A stretch of DNA of 64,000 bases from Closterium sp. NIES-65 (Eukaryota; Streptophyta; Zygnematophyceae; Desmidiales; Closteriaceae). Positions 11,782 through 43,470 of the stretch are shown piece by piece; position 1 is the first letter of the stretch; every line of letters begins with the position of its first letter. The stretch covers positions 1,922,001-1,986,000 of the forward strand of contig CANXME010002192.1 in assembly GCA_948144175.1 (NCBI GenBank), in the 5' to 3' direction. The translations under genes were made by a program, and so were the position numbers. The notes under the pieces were generated by a model. The model did not search any database. It was not told the origin of the DNA and worked only from the letters and a program-made list of their open reading frames with translations.

Positions 11782-12698
11782 TTGGCGCGTGCAGATGCAT
11801 ACTTGGTGAAAACCTCGGGCCCATCCACTAAAACGCACCCATCCATCCTTAAACTTGCTGGCTACACCAAAGGAAGCAAAAAGGAAACACCCTCCACGCC
11901 CACCCACCCATCCCCATGGGCCGTTGCAGGTGTGTGTGCATACATTCCCAGTGGAGAGATCGTGAGGTTAAGCACCGAGGTATCCACTAAGTAGGCATCC
12001 ACACACACCTCGATCCCCAGGCTCGTCGACCCAGTCTCTCCCCCCACCCTCCACGCCCGCCCACCCATCCCCTTGGGCCATCGCAGATGTGTAGGCATGC
12101 AACCTGGTGGTTACCCCCAGTCCGCTCAACCCATTCTCCTCTCCCTCAATGAAGCGCACTCACCCATCTCACCCTCCATGCCCACCCACCCATCCCTATG
12201 CGCCATCGCAGGTGTGTATAGATGCTTACCTGGTGTAAACCCCATGCTCGTGCTCCGCGCCCACCCACCCATCCCCATATGCCATCGCAGGTGTGTGTGG
12301 ATGCATACCTGGTAGAAACCTCGGGCTCACCCACCCCTCGCTCCCTCCGTGAGCTCTTCTCCACTTCCCCACTCGTTCCCTCCACCCCATCCCTCTCCTT
12401 CCAATCCTCCTCTTCTTCCTCTTCTTTCTCCTCCTCTTCCTCCTCTCCCTCGTCTCTCTCAACACGAGGAAGACTGCTCATCCCCTCTCCCTCCGCTCAA
12501 CCAATGAGAGGACGCCATCTGGCGGTGTCAAAGAAGCGGTGCCTGGCGTTTTACTCAGTGACGCGGGGGGACTTTTGTGCGCGCATCATATCGCTCAAGT
12601 TCCAGAACAGTGCGAAGACGCTGGCCGACTTGAACAATGGATATGTGTGCACCAATGATAGGCTATATGTGGGGCTCTCGCTTTGCACTCGAAGATAG

Positions 12699-13271
12699 AC
12701 GTACGAGCTTTCAAGGCGCCTAAAAAAGTTGTACTTTGGAAGGTTGTGTACCTTAACTTTGTAGGCTCTCCATTGCTGGATTGTACTTTACCTCAGTAAG
12801 CTTTCCCTTGGTCGAATGTAAGGTATGCATTGCGAAATCTAAACTGAATACCATAGTTCGTTTCCTTACGAAACACTCACAAGACTGTAACACCTATTTG
12901 TTTCGGCAATATCTGGTTTCGTGACCAAGTTTCGTCCAGCCCACAGATATCTACGTTTCCAGTTCTCACGGAAACACCTGCAGCAACCTGCGCAGGCACC
13001 AGAGCCTGAACTGTCGGAACAGCCAATAGACACTCGACATTCAGCGCCACGCATATAAAGCTGTCCTCTTGTCTCTTTCACATGTTTTTTCATAAATTTT
13101 GAACAATTTTGCTAACTCCAAATGTAATCTTGTTACATGAATATTTTTTTCCATGACAAAGGTTTGTCTGCCGCTACTTGCGCTCCATCCTGGCGTCTTG
13201 CCGAGCAGAACCGAGTCGCAGGCAAAGCCTCAGTCGGTTGCCTTGCCGCCTTTTCAAAAAGCTTCTGAATG
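12699..13271. other. Spacer after copy A, no gene seen
   Basis: 3' flank of copy A. It contains one weak palindrome of the family (12708-12728, core AGGCGCCT). No exon or RNA gene could be supported. Confidence 0.4.
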
Positions 13272-13500
13272 AGGTCGTATCTCCAGCAAGTGTCAAGAAG
13301 GGCTTGGTGTCAAGCGCTGTTAACGGTTGACACCAAGTGGAGCCGCGTGTGAGCGCGGCTCCAGCCTGGTGTCAATGTTGGGCACATTGGACGATTTCCC
13401 GCGATCACATTGGTTGGTTTAGCTGACACCAGGAGGGATAGTCCTCCATGTGTTTTCCGAGTTGGTGTTATGACACTAGCCCTTGCTGGAGATACAACCT
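13272..13500. mobile_element. MITE-like inverted-repeat element
   Basis: 19-base ends at 13272-13290 and 13482-13500 are reverse complements with one mismatch (AGGTCGTATCTCCAGCAAG). Inside is a second dyad: TTGACACCA (13327-13335) with TGGTGTCAA (13367-13375), enclosing a perfect 10-base hairpin TGGAGCCGCG/CGCGGCTCCA (13338-13347 and 13354-13363). No target duplication was found, so element status is an inference. Confidence 0.5.
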
Positions 13501-13558
13501 AGGGCTTTGAGGAGGACGACGAGGGGGATGTGCATGACAGGAGGACTGAGGGAGAGGG

Positions 13559-13620
13559 AGGGGGGGGGGGGGGGGGGTGGGGGGGGGTAGGGGGGGGGGG
13601 GGGGGTGGGGGGGGGGGGGA
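13559..13620. repeat. Interrupted poly-G run
   Basis: About 60 bases of almost pure G with a few T and A. Such a run could form G-quadruplexes. Its length is likely unreliable in assembly. Confidence 0.7.
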
Positions 13621-14109
13621 TGTGCACAAGTTGACAAAAAAGCTGCTCCATTTCAATTTTCGCGAATGACCAGTTCGGAAGAACGTACACGAGAGAGCCA
13701 CGAGTAAGCAAGCAGCTTCATCTCTTCCCTTCCCCATTCGCCACCCGCCCTTCTCCTGCACTTACTTCGAAAGTTTTACCAGGAGCTGCCTAACGACTGT
13801 GTTCATGACGAGCTCAGGTTCATGATAACGAACACGTCATACTACTAGTAAAGCAGGGGATTGCATTTCAAACTCTGAGCGCGTCGTGATAGTCCGTCCA
13901 GGCGATCTAATACTGTATTTCTAGGCGTCTCGAAATACCCAGCTCTAATTTTCTTCGGCGCCGCATATATTGCCTCGTCTGGTTGGTCGAAGACTATCCG
14001 ACTTTCTGAGTCGGTCTAAAAGTCACCTCCGCCGAGGGGTCCGCGGCGTCGACTGTCACCGTGACGTCCCATAAGGGGCTTTTTGACCGTTGCTGCTCGG
14101 ATCATCGAG

Positions 14110-14280
14110 AGCACCGCGCCTCGAAATTAGAGCAGCGTGCCTTGAGGTTATAGCAGCGTGCCTCGAGATTGGAGCAGCGTGCCTCGAGATTGGAGCAGCG
14201 TGCCTCGAGATTGGAGCAGCTTGCCTCGAGATAAGAGCAGCGCGCCTCGAGATTAGAGCAGCGTGCATCGAGACTAGACA
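14110..14280. promoter_or_regulatory. 21-bp repeat array upstream of copy B
   Basis: Seven to eight imperfect 21-base units of the type GCAGCGTGCCTCGAGATTGGA, several carrying CTCGAG, end about 40 bases before the proposed ATG at 14322. Position suggests promoter or 5' leader; a regulatory role is inferred only. Its open frames lack other support. Confidence 0.5.
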
Positions 14281-14321
14281 GGCCAAACCAAAGCCCCTTT
14301 TCTGTGCGCACAGCCGCCGCC

Positions 14322-26486
<12,165 letters not shown>

Positions 26487-26782
26487 CAGACAGGGTAGTG
26501 GTTGTTTTTTGAGAATTCTCAAAAAACACACGCAGAGGTAGCAGGCAGGGTAGTGGTTGGGGACAAAGCGCGAGATGGTGGAGCTCAACAATGGATATGT
26601 GTGTACCGACGATAGGCTCTACGTGGGGCTGAGCCTGTGCACGCGCCGACAGAAGTGCCTTTCATGTGAAGCTGGCGGAGTTGAACAACGGATACGTGTG
26701 CAACAACGATAGGCTGTACGTGGGGTTGTCCCTTTGAACACGGAGGTAGGAGCTAGTGAGTTCTTTCGAGGTGCCTCGAAAG
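26487..26782 (+). repeat. 3'-end copies of the last exon, with palindromes
   Basis: Two copies of the LNNGYVC..DRLYVGLSLC-coding end lie at 26580-26650 and 26668-26740. A perfect 26-bp palindrome centred on GAGAATTCTC (26503-26528) separates two GAGGTAGCAG.CAGGGTAGTG copies. Another palindrome, CTTTCGAGGTGCCTCGAAAG, is at 26763-26782. Confidence 0.8.
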
Positions 26783-27384
26783 TTTGTGTGCGTGCTGGTT
26801 GGTTGAGATCGTGCCAGAATTGGCATGCCCTTCCTTGTGTGAAGCCTGGGGGTTGTGTTGTGTTGGCATGTCTGCTTGGAGTGCAAACAGAAGATACGTT
26901 TTTGCATCTCTCACTGGTTATTCCAAGCGCATTTACGGTAGTGGGGAGGGGATATTTCCACCAAGTTGCTGCAGCCCAGGCCGCTGGCTGGCATATTTCT
27001 GTACACGCATTAGCTGGCCACACGCACAGTATTGGAACGCTTCAATTGAGTACGTGTTATACCTTATGTACTCTACATTTGTAATATGCATATTTTATTG
27101 CCATAACGAGCAGTTCTGCTGTGGCCTATTGTGGCGCTTGCGTTTATGGCCATTTAGAGAGTTTCTGGTTGCCTCAGCGCAGCGGAGTGGATTGGTAGGG
27201 CCATGTTGGCTGCACAGGTGTACCTTGGTACTTACCTGTAGTACTTGAGTTGAGGCATGCATGGTATGGTGATGGTAGAAGAAAGCAATCATACTGAAAT
27301 GCATTGACACCTACAAGAATGACCTCATCTCACCGTAGAAAAAACTGTCATGTCGTGACATGACGTGACGACTCTAAAAAGACA
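26783..27384. other. Intergenic, no gene seen
   Basis: No exon, repeat or RNA gene could be supported between copy B and the repeat block that follows. Confidence 0.35.
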
Positions 27385-27905
27385 TCTCACCTTGCCGTGG
27401 CACACCATGTCCAAGCCATGTGTCCTCAGGGGACGCCTCCCATGAAGGAGTTGCAGCCCACAAGTCGTCTGGCTCCAAAAGAAACACACACACACCACAC
27501 CCATGTCACGCCATGTCCAAGCCATGTGTCCTCAGGGGATGCCTCCCCTGAAGGAGTTGCAGCACACCCACACCCAAACCTGGGTCCAAGAGAAACACCA
27601 CAGCACACCCATACCCAAACCTGGGTAAAAGAGAAAGACCACAGCACACCCATATCCATACCTGGCTCATGAGAAACACCACAGCACACCGATACCCATA
27701 CCTGGCTCATGAGAAACACCACAGCACACCCACACCCATACCTGGCTCATGAGAAACACCACAGCACACCCATACCCATACCTGATTTATGAGAAACACC
27801 ACAGCACACCCACACCCATACCTGGCTCATGAGAAACACCACAGCACACCCACACCCATACCTGGTTTATGAGAAACACCACAGCACACCCACACCCATA
27901 CACAG
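27385..27905. repeat. 100-base duplication and 40-bp satellite
   Basis: A block CCATGTCCAAGCCATGTGTC.. is present twice (about 27405-27480 and 27508-27560). About eight 40-base units of the type GAGAAACACCACAGCACACC plus CACACCCATACCTGGCTCAT follow, to 27905. There are no spacers. Confidence 0.85.
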
Positions 27906-27939
27906 TACCACATGCTTGTGACAAGTTGCAAGCTCATAT

Positions 27940-28110
27940 CATCTAGAACCAAGTGAAGAGTGTACTCGGGTCATCTCTCATGAAGGAAACTTCTGAGTTG
28001 ACTCAAGGTGACTTTCAACTTTTGAGTCGACTCAAGGTGACTATTGGCTTTTGTGTCGACTCAAAGGGTCCAAGTGGAGTGTGTACCAGGGTCATCTCTT
28101 ATGAAGGAGA
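27940..28110. repeat. Triple TCGACTCAA half-palindromes between copies
   Basis: CCAAGTGAAGAGTGTACTCG..GTCATCTCTCATGAAGGA (27949-27989) recurs at 28070-28108. Between the copies are three variants of the family palindrome, at about 27990, 28020 and 28050. Confidence 0.7.
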
Positions 28111-28700
28111 TGAAGGCACAGGTGGCCGGACCGGGCCAAAAGAGCAACACGACCACACCCACCATGCTCATCATGCCCGTGTAGGACCTGCTTTTGAGAA
28201 GTCGCATATGCAACATTCTAGAAGCAGGCTCGGTGAGAACGAGGAACATACCAGGAGGAGCTGAAGGCACAGGCGGCCGTTCCAGGTCAGAAAAGCAACA
28301 CCACCACCACATCACATCCACCATTGGGACCGGCCTTTGAGAACCATGAAATGGTATGTGTCGAACCGAAGCCAAGTGTGAAAAAAGGGGAGCATAACCC
28401 ATCAAGAGTTCAAAGCGGGAAAGAGAGCGGAATTACCTCTTGGGTTAACCCAAAGCTGAGAAACTATAAATACTAAATATGAAATGAATGAATACATAAA
28501 TAAATTAAGTACGCAAAACTGAAGCCCACACCTGGCCTGGCTCAAGAAGCCTTTCCAGAAATTTTTTAAAATGTGCCACATTAGCATAGTTGCCCATTCT
28601 TTAGGCGCCTTAATAACAGGCACTACCACTACCATAACAGATTGCTTGCTGGAACAAAACCAGCTGGTGATAACACAATAAGCCACGATGAAGCTTATGA

Positions 28701-32823
<4,123 letters not shown>

Positions 32824-33604
32824 TGCGGTTTTCTATGATAGAATATAATTCCAAAACCAAGGTGAAGAGTTAAACTGTATCAGAAGAAACCTCTGAAGTC
32901 GGAAAGAGTTGCATGTTCATACATGGAGTCGGAAGTCTCTTGCATTGCTCGAAATGATGTTGTGCTTTTCGGTACTATCGGCACTACAATCACTGTTGCT
33001 TTGGTGCAGTTGGGAAGGGGGGAAAGGGGTGTGCTATGCCTGGTTGGATGCAGGTAGGCGGGAGAAGGGGTGGTGCGGTGCTGGGTTGGGGGGTTACGGG
33101 GTGAGTGTCGCTTGCCAAAAAGCCAGCCAGCAACTCAATTCCCGCAGACGCGTCCCAGGTGGAATTGGATGACAGCAACTCGTCCTCGTGCTGTTTATAC
33201 CCAAAAAGAATCCCAGAAAGGTGGGTGGGGGGAGGAGAGCAGTTGGTGTACAGCTCGGTGGTCCGCATGAGGTCTGAGGAGTCAACACGAACTGCTCATA
33301 TGAAAACAGCTGCCCAGAAAAAAAAAAAAAACACCCTCGCGTAACTGGGTTGTGAATTGAAATGATTGTAATGATTACAGTTGCAGAATTGTTTGATCCG
33401 AGCACGCTATGGTATCCTGCCAACAGTGAACTCGGGCTTTCGTATATTCAGTCTCTGAAGAAGATATCACCAAGGCTCAAATACACTAGAGATAATTGGT
33501 TTCACAGAGGGTATAAGCTTGAATTGAAATGACAGTGGTTTGGGGGGGCAGAAAAATAACTCAGAACTGCACGCCCCTTCACTGCAAAAGGGGTGCCATA
33601 AAAT
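32824..33604. other. Upstream region of WRKY-like gene 1
   Basis: 5' flank of the minus-strand gene, with an A13 run at 33319-33331. No exon, clear promoter element or RNA gene could be supported. Confidence 0.35.
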
Positions 33605-33606
33605 TA

Positions 33607-34136
33607 GGACGTCGACCCAATCGACTTTGATCGGCTCGGATCCGCTCGGCTGAATTAGATCGGATTGCTTGTGATCGTTTTTTCGCGCCGCTCAGTCAGA
33701 TTTGATTTTTCTCGAATATTCTGCGCTATTGTCTGACAACCGGTAGCCCATACCTCGTAGTTGTATTCCCATTTTGGCGAGATGGGCAAATCAATGTATC
33801 GTGGTAATGTCGCTCTTATCGCACTGCGCGCAGGGTCCGCTCCAGAACCTTCGAACCGGTCTGTATGTATGAGCGAGGATTTTCGAGACCTCATGGCGAG
33901 GCGTCTTAAATTTTGCTTACGTCGCCTAGGGCCCCGATCACATGCAATCAAGTGATCGGGGCTGATTGTATCTGATCGGGTCTGATCGGTCTGTTCGAGG
34001 CGGCTGATCAAGCTGGCGCGATCAGCTGATCGCGATCTGCTGATTGCCCCCGATTGCATAAAATTGGCTTCCCGCCTTCGTCGAAGTTATTGATCGCCTC
34101 TGATCGCGCCGAGCCAAGTCGATTGGGCCCACGTCC
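33607..34136. mobile_element. MITE with TA target duplication
   Basis: The ends 33607-33627 and 34116-34136 are 21-base inverted repeats (GGACGTCGACCCAATCGACTT against GGACGTGGGCCCAATCGACTT reversed), matching at 19 of 21 positions, and each is flanked by TA. The interior (about 490 bases) is rich in TGATCG motifs and holds a perfect hairpin with 11-base arms GCCCCGATCAC/GTGATCGGGGC (33931-33941 and 33952-33962). No transposase frame. The TA duplication suggests a Tc1/mariner-like or related DNA family. Confidence 0.7.
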
Positions 34137-34138
34137 TA

Positions 34139-35472
34139 CAGTGAAGTAACGAAAACAAATCCGAATTTAGGGCCAAACCCACACCCAAACCCACACCTCT
34201 CTGCACCCTCAACCCCCAAACACCTCCTTCCCAGCTGCCCTTTCCCAGCAATCCCACAGGTTGGCTACTAGGCACACTCTAGAGTACGGCATCACAACTC
34301 GTAGGGTAACACATCGAACTCCCCGTCTACTGCACACATACGTGAACTGAACGTTATTGGTGTACAGTATTTGATGCCAGCAGTAAAAGGATAGAAACGT
34401 ATTGACGGGTTGTCGAGAGCAAATACAGCGAAATATTGCTCATCTGATTTTCGGTATAACTTGTTTAGCCACTACAGTCTCATCATGGACGGGACGGACA
34501 GAATGTTGACATTGCGACAATGTCCACATGTGCACCCATGTCAAACAGCAATGCCACCCATCTCCACATAGATGGCGAAAACTGGTGTTATACGTAGCAC
34601 GGGCTAGGGGTAGTGTCGCAGACACGCTGTGGTGTACTCGCATTTCGTTCATGGCCAAGTTAGTGGTATGGTATCCGTTGACAGAAAAATCTCTTCAAAC
34701 GAGTCAAAGTTGTAGCAACGCTTCCCCACAGCTGACTTGTACAGTTACCATGAAGGCTGTGGGTGGAAAAGTTCTGCACATTTTGACATTGCTCCGGTGA
34801 TCATGCACGCGAAGCCACAGTTCGAAGTCAGCAGTGACCTCATGTCGATGGCAGGGAGTCTTAGTCATCAAGCAAATGTCCAACTCTGGCATGCCAGCCA
34901 GTTTGGTTCGACATCAAGTCGCCACAACCGGTGCAGAGGAGTGATGTACGGCTTTCTAATTAATTACAGTTCAGTAGCAACAAGTGCAGAATTTGATATG
35001 TATGTTGGGTGTGTGGTCACGCTGTAATTGTCGCTGGGGCCTGTCACCTGTGGTTTGATCGTCGCGAAGGATTACGTGCCCGCCCAAATTCGGGTCGAGA
35101 GTGCTGAACCGTCAGATTTAGGACCTTCGAAATATCCAGCAGTTCCCCCTCCCTCCTCCTTACAAGGCAAAGACGCTACACCGATTAAAGTTGGCCCAGA
35201 ATGTAAGTTGACCAAGCTTCAATACAAAAAACATTACTGACTATAACATGAAAAGTCAGACACGATCATGTTGAAGCTATTGTAAGGAAAATAACATATC
35301 CTAGACATCAACATTACATTGATTCGTCTTCGGATTTGTTTTCCCAATCTACGCCAAACCACAGTCTCCTGAAGTCCCGGCCTAGATATCTTGCTACCCA
35401 TTTGCATGACAGACCATTTGAGGCAAAGTAGCTGGTACGTAATAACTTAGGAGGCATTAATGAAGCTTGAAT
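34139..35472. other. Intergenic between the two WRKY-like genes
   Basis: Unique-looking sequence with no supported exon. The part next to 35472 would hold the 3' UTR of WRKY-like gene 2. Confidence 0.35.
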
Positions 35473-39270
<3,798 letters not shown>

Positions 39271-41538
39271 GGTGGCGACGTCACGTGTATGTGCCACATC
39301 TCGTAGTAAACAGAGAAAACTACTTGTAACGACTCGTTGGATCTGTTTCTAATCTTGCCAAAATGGGGGGGGGGGGGGGGGGGGGGGGGGGGGAAGGGGG
39401 GGCGGGGGGGAAGAGTACCATGCTTTGACTGAGTAATGCAACGCGGCGCGCGCATCGTCGAGCACGCGGAGTCACGACTCACAATCAAGTTTGAGTCAAA
39501 CAATCAACGTCGGCGACTTTCAACGGATTGGGAAGAGGGGTGCTGAAACGTGAAGCAGAAACCAGAATGGTTACAGCTGGGATGGACTGGAGTCTGGGCT
39601 GGCTTGGGATGGAGAATGGGTTCGGAGATCATGGTGGGGAGAGAAGTGAGATGGGTGTCTGGAAGGGTCGGTGGGAGATTTGGGGTGGCGGAGTTGGGGT
39701 TTGCTGGGGGAAGAAGAAGGGGGAGAGGGGGTTTCGCAATTCTCAACTCCCCCCCAGCCAGCAACGCACTTGGTGCTTGTGCTTGGAAATTTGAAGGTCG
39801 GATCTTAGTGCTGTGCAGAACCAGATAGCGATCTCCGAGGGCAAGGGGGAAGGATGGAGGGGAGCGAGAATGGAGAATGGTATACAGTGGCCTTGCCTAA
39901 ATCAGGGTGGCATCACTGGCATGGCATGTCTGATCATGATTCTTGCCCACATTTGTGACAATCAGGGTGTTTTTCTTCGGACATCCTGAAAAAAAGCCTG
40001 CTCTTTTGAATCTCTCACGGTCTAAATTATTTCTCAGTGTAACGTCAATTGTTAGGCTGGCAGAATATCGTGTCAATGAAAACTCATGGGCTAAGAGCTG
40101 AGATATATTAACAATCAACAAAAAAACGACAAAAACTTTTTTATATTTTCACAAATCAAACTGCAGCAGAAACAGACACCTTACAAGATCCCCATATTCG
40201 TGTAAATATTTTTTTCCGACCCATAGGGTGCCTGTCGCATTCTACTCGAGACCCCCACACGGAGCACCTTTCACCCGCAACCCCCTTACCGCCCTAGTCA
40301 AGTACCGTGATTATTTATACTGCGAATTTTGATTAACGTGCGTGGAGGAATCCTGCAATCTCTCAAGTCTGCCTCTTTGCGCACCTCATATGCAGGGTAA
40401 ATAGGGTCACAGCTCTGTTCAATATGGGGGTACATATTTCGGTAACGACAAGATAGGATATTCGAATATGTTGTGAGGTGGACAACTGGCGATACAAATG
40501 TTCTCTGATTAAGGCACCTGACATTCCAAGACCCTGATACTGATAACAACATTTACTCAAATTTTCATATTGCTCGTCAATGTGCACCCATACTGGCTTT
40601 GTTTTCGCCTATTTCGAATGCAATTTCAATTATGCGATATTCGCCAGCGAGCATTGCGGATGTCGCGTCACGGTTTCAAGGGAGGGCCGTGACTGTGGAA
40701 AGCAGCGCCATGTCGACAGCATCGAATTTTGAAGTGCATGGTAACCAAGCGCACTCATGCCAAACGACAATTCCAGCTCACCCCACAAGAATGTGAAACT
40801 CGTTCCGACAGTGCGACTAAAAGGCTTTGAAGGGACAACGATTCATCTTGTGTTGAGTGCCGTACGTAGGTAATGGAGCATCTGTTAAGTAGTGGACGAA
40901 ACCACGAGGTTGGGAAGGCTTGTGAAGAAGCCACGGGGAACGAAGACACCTTGCGCCGCTATCGTCATCATCGGAAGTTGAATACAGACACCACCATGAC
41001 AAGCTAGACGTTGACGGAAAGAGGTCAACGGTCAGCAGTGACCTCGTTCTGTCATACTGTGCAGACAATAGAGACAGACAGACAGTCAACAAGTTTCTAC
41101 CTTACACAACGCTAATCTAAAACATGCTGTACACCCTCATTCTCGTTAGACTGGCATATGTTATACTGACAGGGACACTTAGTGTAGCCGCAGCGGACCA
41201 AAGAAGGTCCTATCACATGCGTTATACTGACAGTTTGACCCAGGGCGTTTAGTCAAGGTTCTATACGTTCTAAAATGGTAATGCTTTTTTTTGAGCGGTT
41301 AAGACAGTTATTCAGCGTTAACGAATTTTACGGCGCAAGTCTGGTTTCGTCGCCTCGTGCGACTTGGCCCGCAACAGAGTTATCTCACCAGCCCGCTACG
41401 TCCAAACACTGTAGCCACTGCTTCCGCCGGTGAGTAGACTGAGAATGAGGGTGTAATTATATGCCTACCATTAGGCCAAAAATATGTCAACGGCTTCATT
41501 ACACGTACATTACACTTATATGCCAACGACATCAGCTA
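39271..41538. other. Gene-poor stretch upstream of WRKY-like gene 2
   Basis: A G-run of about 30 bases lies at 39364-39393. The rest is AT-richer, with only short unsupported open frames. I see no RNA gene or repeat family here. Confidence 0.4.
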
Positions 41539-41546
41539 GTGGGCAC

Positions 41547-42166
41547 CAGGGCTGTCAATATCCCTGGGGGCAGAACTTGAGGCCCCCAGCTGCTGAAATT
41601 CTGACCCTGATTTTCAGGTAGGTGACCAAATTTCGCCCTTTACGGTCACGGGTGCAGGCCGAAGTGTTAACTTGAAATTCGGGCTCCAATGTGCTGTGTA
41701 CTTAAATAACCTAAACAGCATTATAGACAAGAAAATCACATACTTCACTACTTACCACTCCAGTCAACCTGTATGTCACAACTTCCAACTACAACTACAG
41801 CTGCACTACCTACTGCATTTCTACTCATCTCCTGACTTCGACACTACACACACACTAGATTGGATTAAAATCGAGTGAAACATCCTCCACCTGGTGCCCT
41901 ATTGTACAACTTTCATGGAGAGGGGGGGTGAGGGGAGGGGGGCGTTCCGCAAGATTTTAGGGGGGTGGTCTTCGGAACCGAAAGTAGAACTTAGATTCAG
42001 GGGACGGCCCAGATTGAGCACTTGACGCGTCCGGGGAAGGGCCAAACGATGCCCTTTACTGGCACGGGTGCCAGTATAATCAAACCCTTAAATGGTCGAG
42101 CTGCGCCGAACATGACCCAAAATGTTCAGGGCGTTAAGGAGAAATGCCCTTAAATCGACAGCCCTG
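41547..42166. mobile_element. Non-autonomous hAT-type element (MITE)
   Basis: The termini are inverted repeats starting CAGGGCTGTC (41547) and ending GACAGCCCTG (42166). Both sides carry the same 8 bases, GTGGGCAC (41539-41546 and 42167-42174). An 8-bp target duplication with CAGGG-type ends is the signature of hAT elements. The 620-base interior holds two related CCCTTTAC.GGCACGGGTGC stretches (near 41635 and 42050) and no transposase frame. Confidence 0.85.
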
Positions 42167-42679
42167 GTGGGCACAACTGTATTGCCGCAGTGTCGCGTCG
42201 AGTGTAGTTCGCAGAATGTCAGGGCAGCACTGAAACAAATACTGTACAGCCTGTATTGACGAGATGCCATCTATTACAGATATGAACAGCTGACAAGTGC
42301 AGGCTTGATGTCGAACTTCCGACAACTGTGGTTTGCGACTGCTGCTTGGCCTCAGGCTTGGTGGAGAATGATTTCCGGCATTACGCCAACTCGGCTTCCG
42401 ACAACGATCCTTGTTTGCGATGACTGTTTCGTCGCCTAACGACGCAACGAAGCGAAAGCGAGGTAAAAGCGAAAAGGTTACGTAATCAGCTTTGAATCAA
42501 CTCTGTACATGCGACGCCTTGACCGCGTCTGATTGGTGTCTGGGGATCGGGACTGCAAAACTGCGGATGGTGCATTATGGGGGGGGGGGGGGGGGGGCGT
42601 TGGGTCGTACACCCTGTTTTTCGATGTTTGAGCAGTCGGGAGCCCGCCTACAGTGCGCACGTGTGCTTGGATTCACCGG

Positions 42680-43140
42680 GCTGGTGCTAGCAACCGAAAT
42701 GCACTTCAGGAGAACGGTAGACAACGGTTTATAAAACAAAACGTGCTTTTGAGTTCGGTTTTGTGCGGTAAAAGTGCTTTTCCGGTATGTTCTGGGACCA
42801 ATTTGGATGCATTGATGTCAGTACAACCGGCCTGTCACTATGGCGAATGTCAGTGTGGCGCGAAACAGGTTGTATGGGACCCCGAGCACGCCCAACAGGG
42901 TTTTTAGTTGAGCCCGCATTGTTACACCCTCTTTCGCGCCACACGGTCATTGGCCATATTGACGTACCGGCTGTACTGACATCAATGCGTCCAGAATGGT
43001 CCCAAAACATACCATATAAGCACAAATGCCGCACTCAACCGTACGCAAAAGCAAGTTTTCTTCCATAAAACATTGTGTACCGTTCCTCTGGAGTGGATAA
43101 GCCCGCCACCTACCTGGGGTTCGGTTACAAGAACCAGATC
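42680..43140. mobile_element. Foldback/MITE-like inverted repeat
   Basis: The two halves are reverse complements with scattered differences. Examples: GGTATGTTCTGGGACCA (42786-) against its mirror around 42995-43015, GCATTGATGTCAGTACA against 42972-42988, and GTGTGGCGCGAAA against 42930-42943. Arms extend outward at least to GAACGGTA (about 42712 and 43086). No coding capacity; the exact ends and any target duplication are unclear. Confidence 0.6.
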
Positions 43141-43258
43141 GCTAGGGTCCAAGCAACAGTACGCACTGTAGCCAGTGCTTCCCATTGCTAGTGTGGCGAG
43201 AGAGAGAGAGAGAGAGAGGGTGTACTGCAACTAAACGCCAAAAGCGCAGAACTGTCAC

Positions 43259-43320
43259 TTCTGGCGCACAGTTACTGCCCAGTTTTCGATCACAGCGCAG
43301 AGTTAGTGAGATTTCTACGC
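43259..43320. repeat. Inverted partner of 63839-63900
   Basis: 62 bases match the reverse complement of 63839-63900 at 55 positions (core GTTACTGCCCAGTTT and GATTTCTACGC), with weaker similarity on both sides. The two copies face each other across the LTR-element stack. A short (GA)n run precedes it at 43200-43218. Confidence 0.65.
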
Positions 43321-43470
43321 ATTAAAGTTTTGATTGGTCAATATGTCAACGGACCCACAAGTCCGCTTCGATTGAAGGCTACCGAACTGTTTGCACATGA
43401 ATTTTTGGCAGACATAAATATATTACCCTCTCCGATGGCATGTTGTTTAGGGAGCATCAACCCTAAAGAC

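Larger units (their letters stand above)
4527..12698 (+). pseudogene. Copy A: decayed papain/EGF/LysM gene
   Basis: Paralogue of the intact gene at 14322-26486. Matching exons: 4527-4751, 5130-5235, 5788-5949, 6360-6419, 7380-7517, 7658-7739, 8262-8406, 8855-8995, 9506-9615, 10090-10313, 10936-11154, 12291-12698. Papain landmarks are kept: Ser instead of Cys in KSSWAI, His in VVDHSVVVMG, Asn in LRNSWG. Several faults point to loss of function: the signal-peptide exon and the 87-base fifth exon are not found; exon 3 and exon 12 are each one base shorter than in copy B; the first EGF exon has TAG where copy B has CAG (TGC TAG TCA) plus one extra base; the exon-6 donor reads AT. The EGF2, LysM3 and last exons remain open. 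Alternative: a rearranged transcript still uses the open 3' exons. Confidence 0.75.

Noticed and set aside
27560-27905. Possible CRISPR-like array
   Set aside because: The 40-base units are contiguous without unique spacers, and the setting is eukaryotic. It is a plain satellite.
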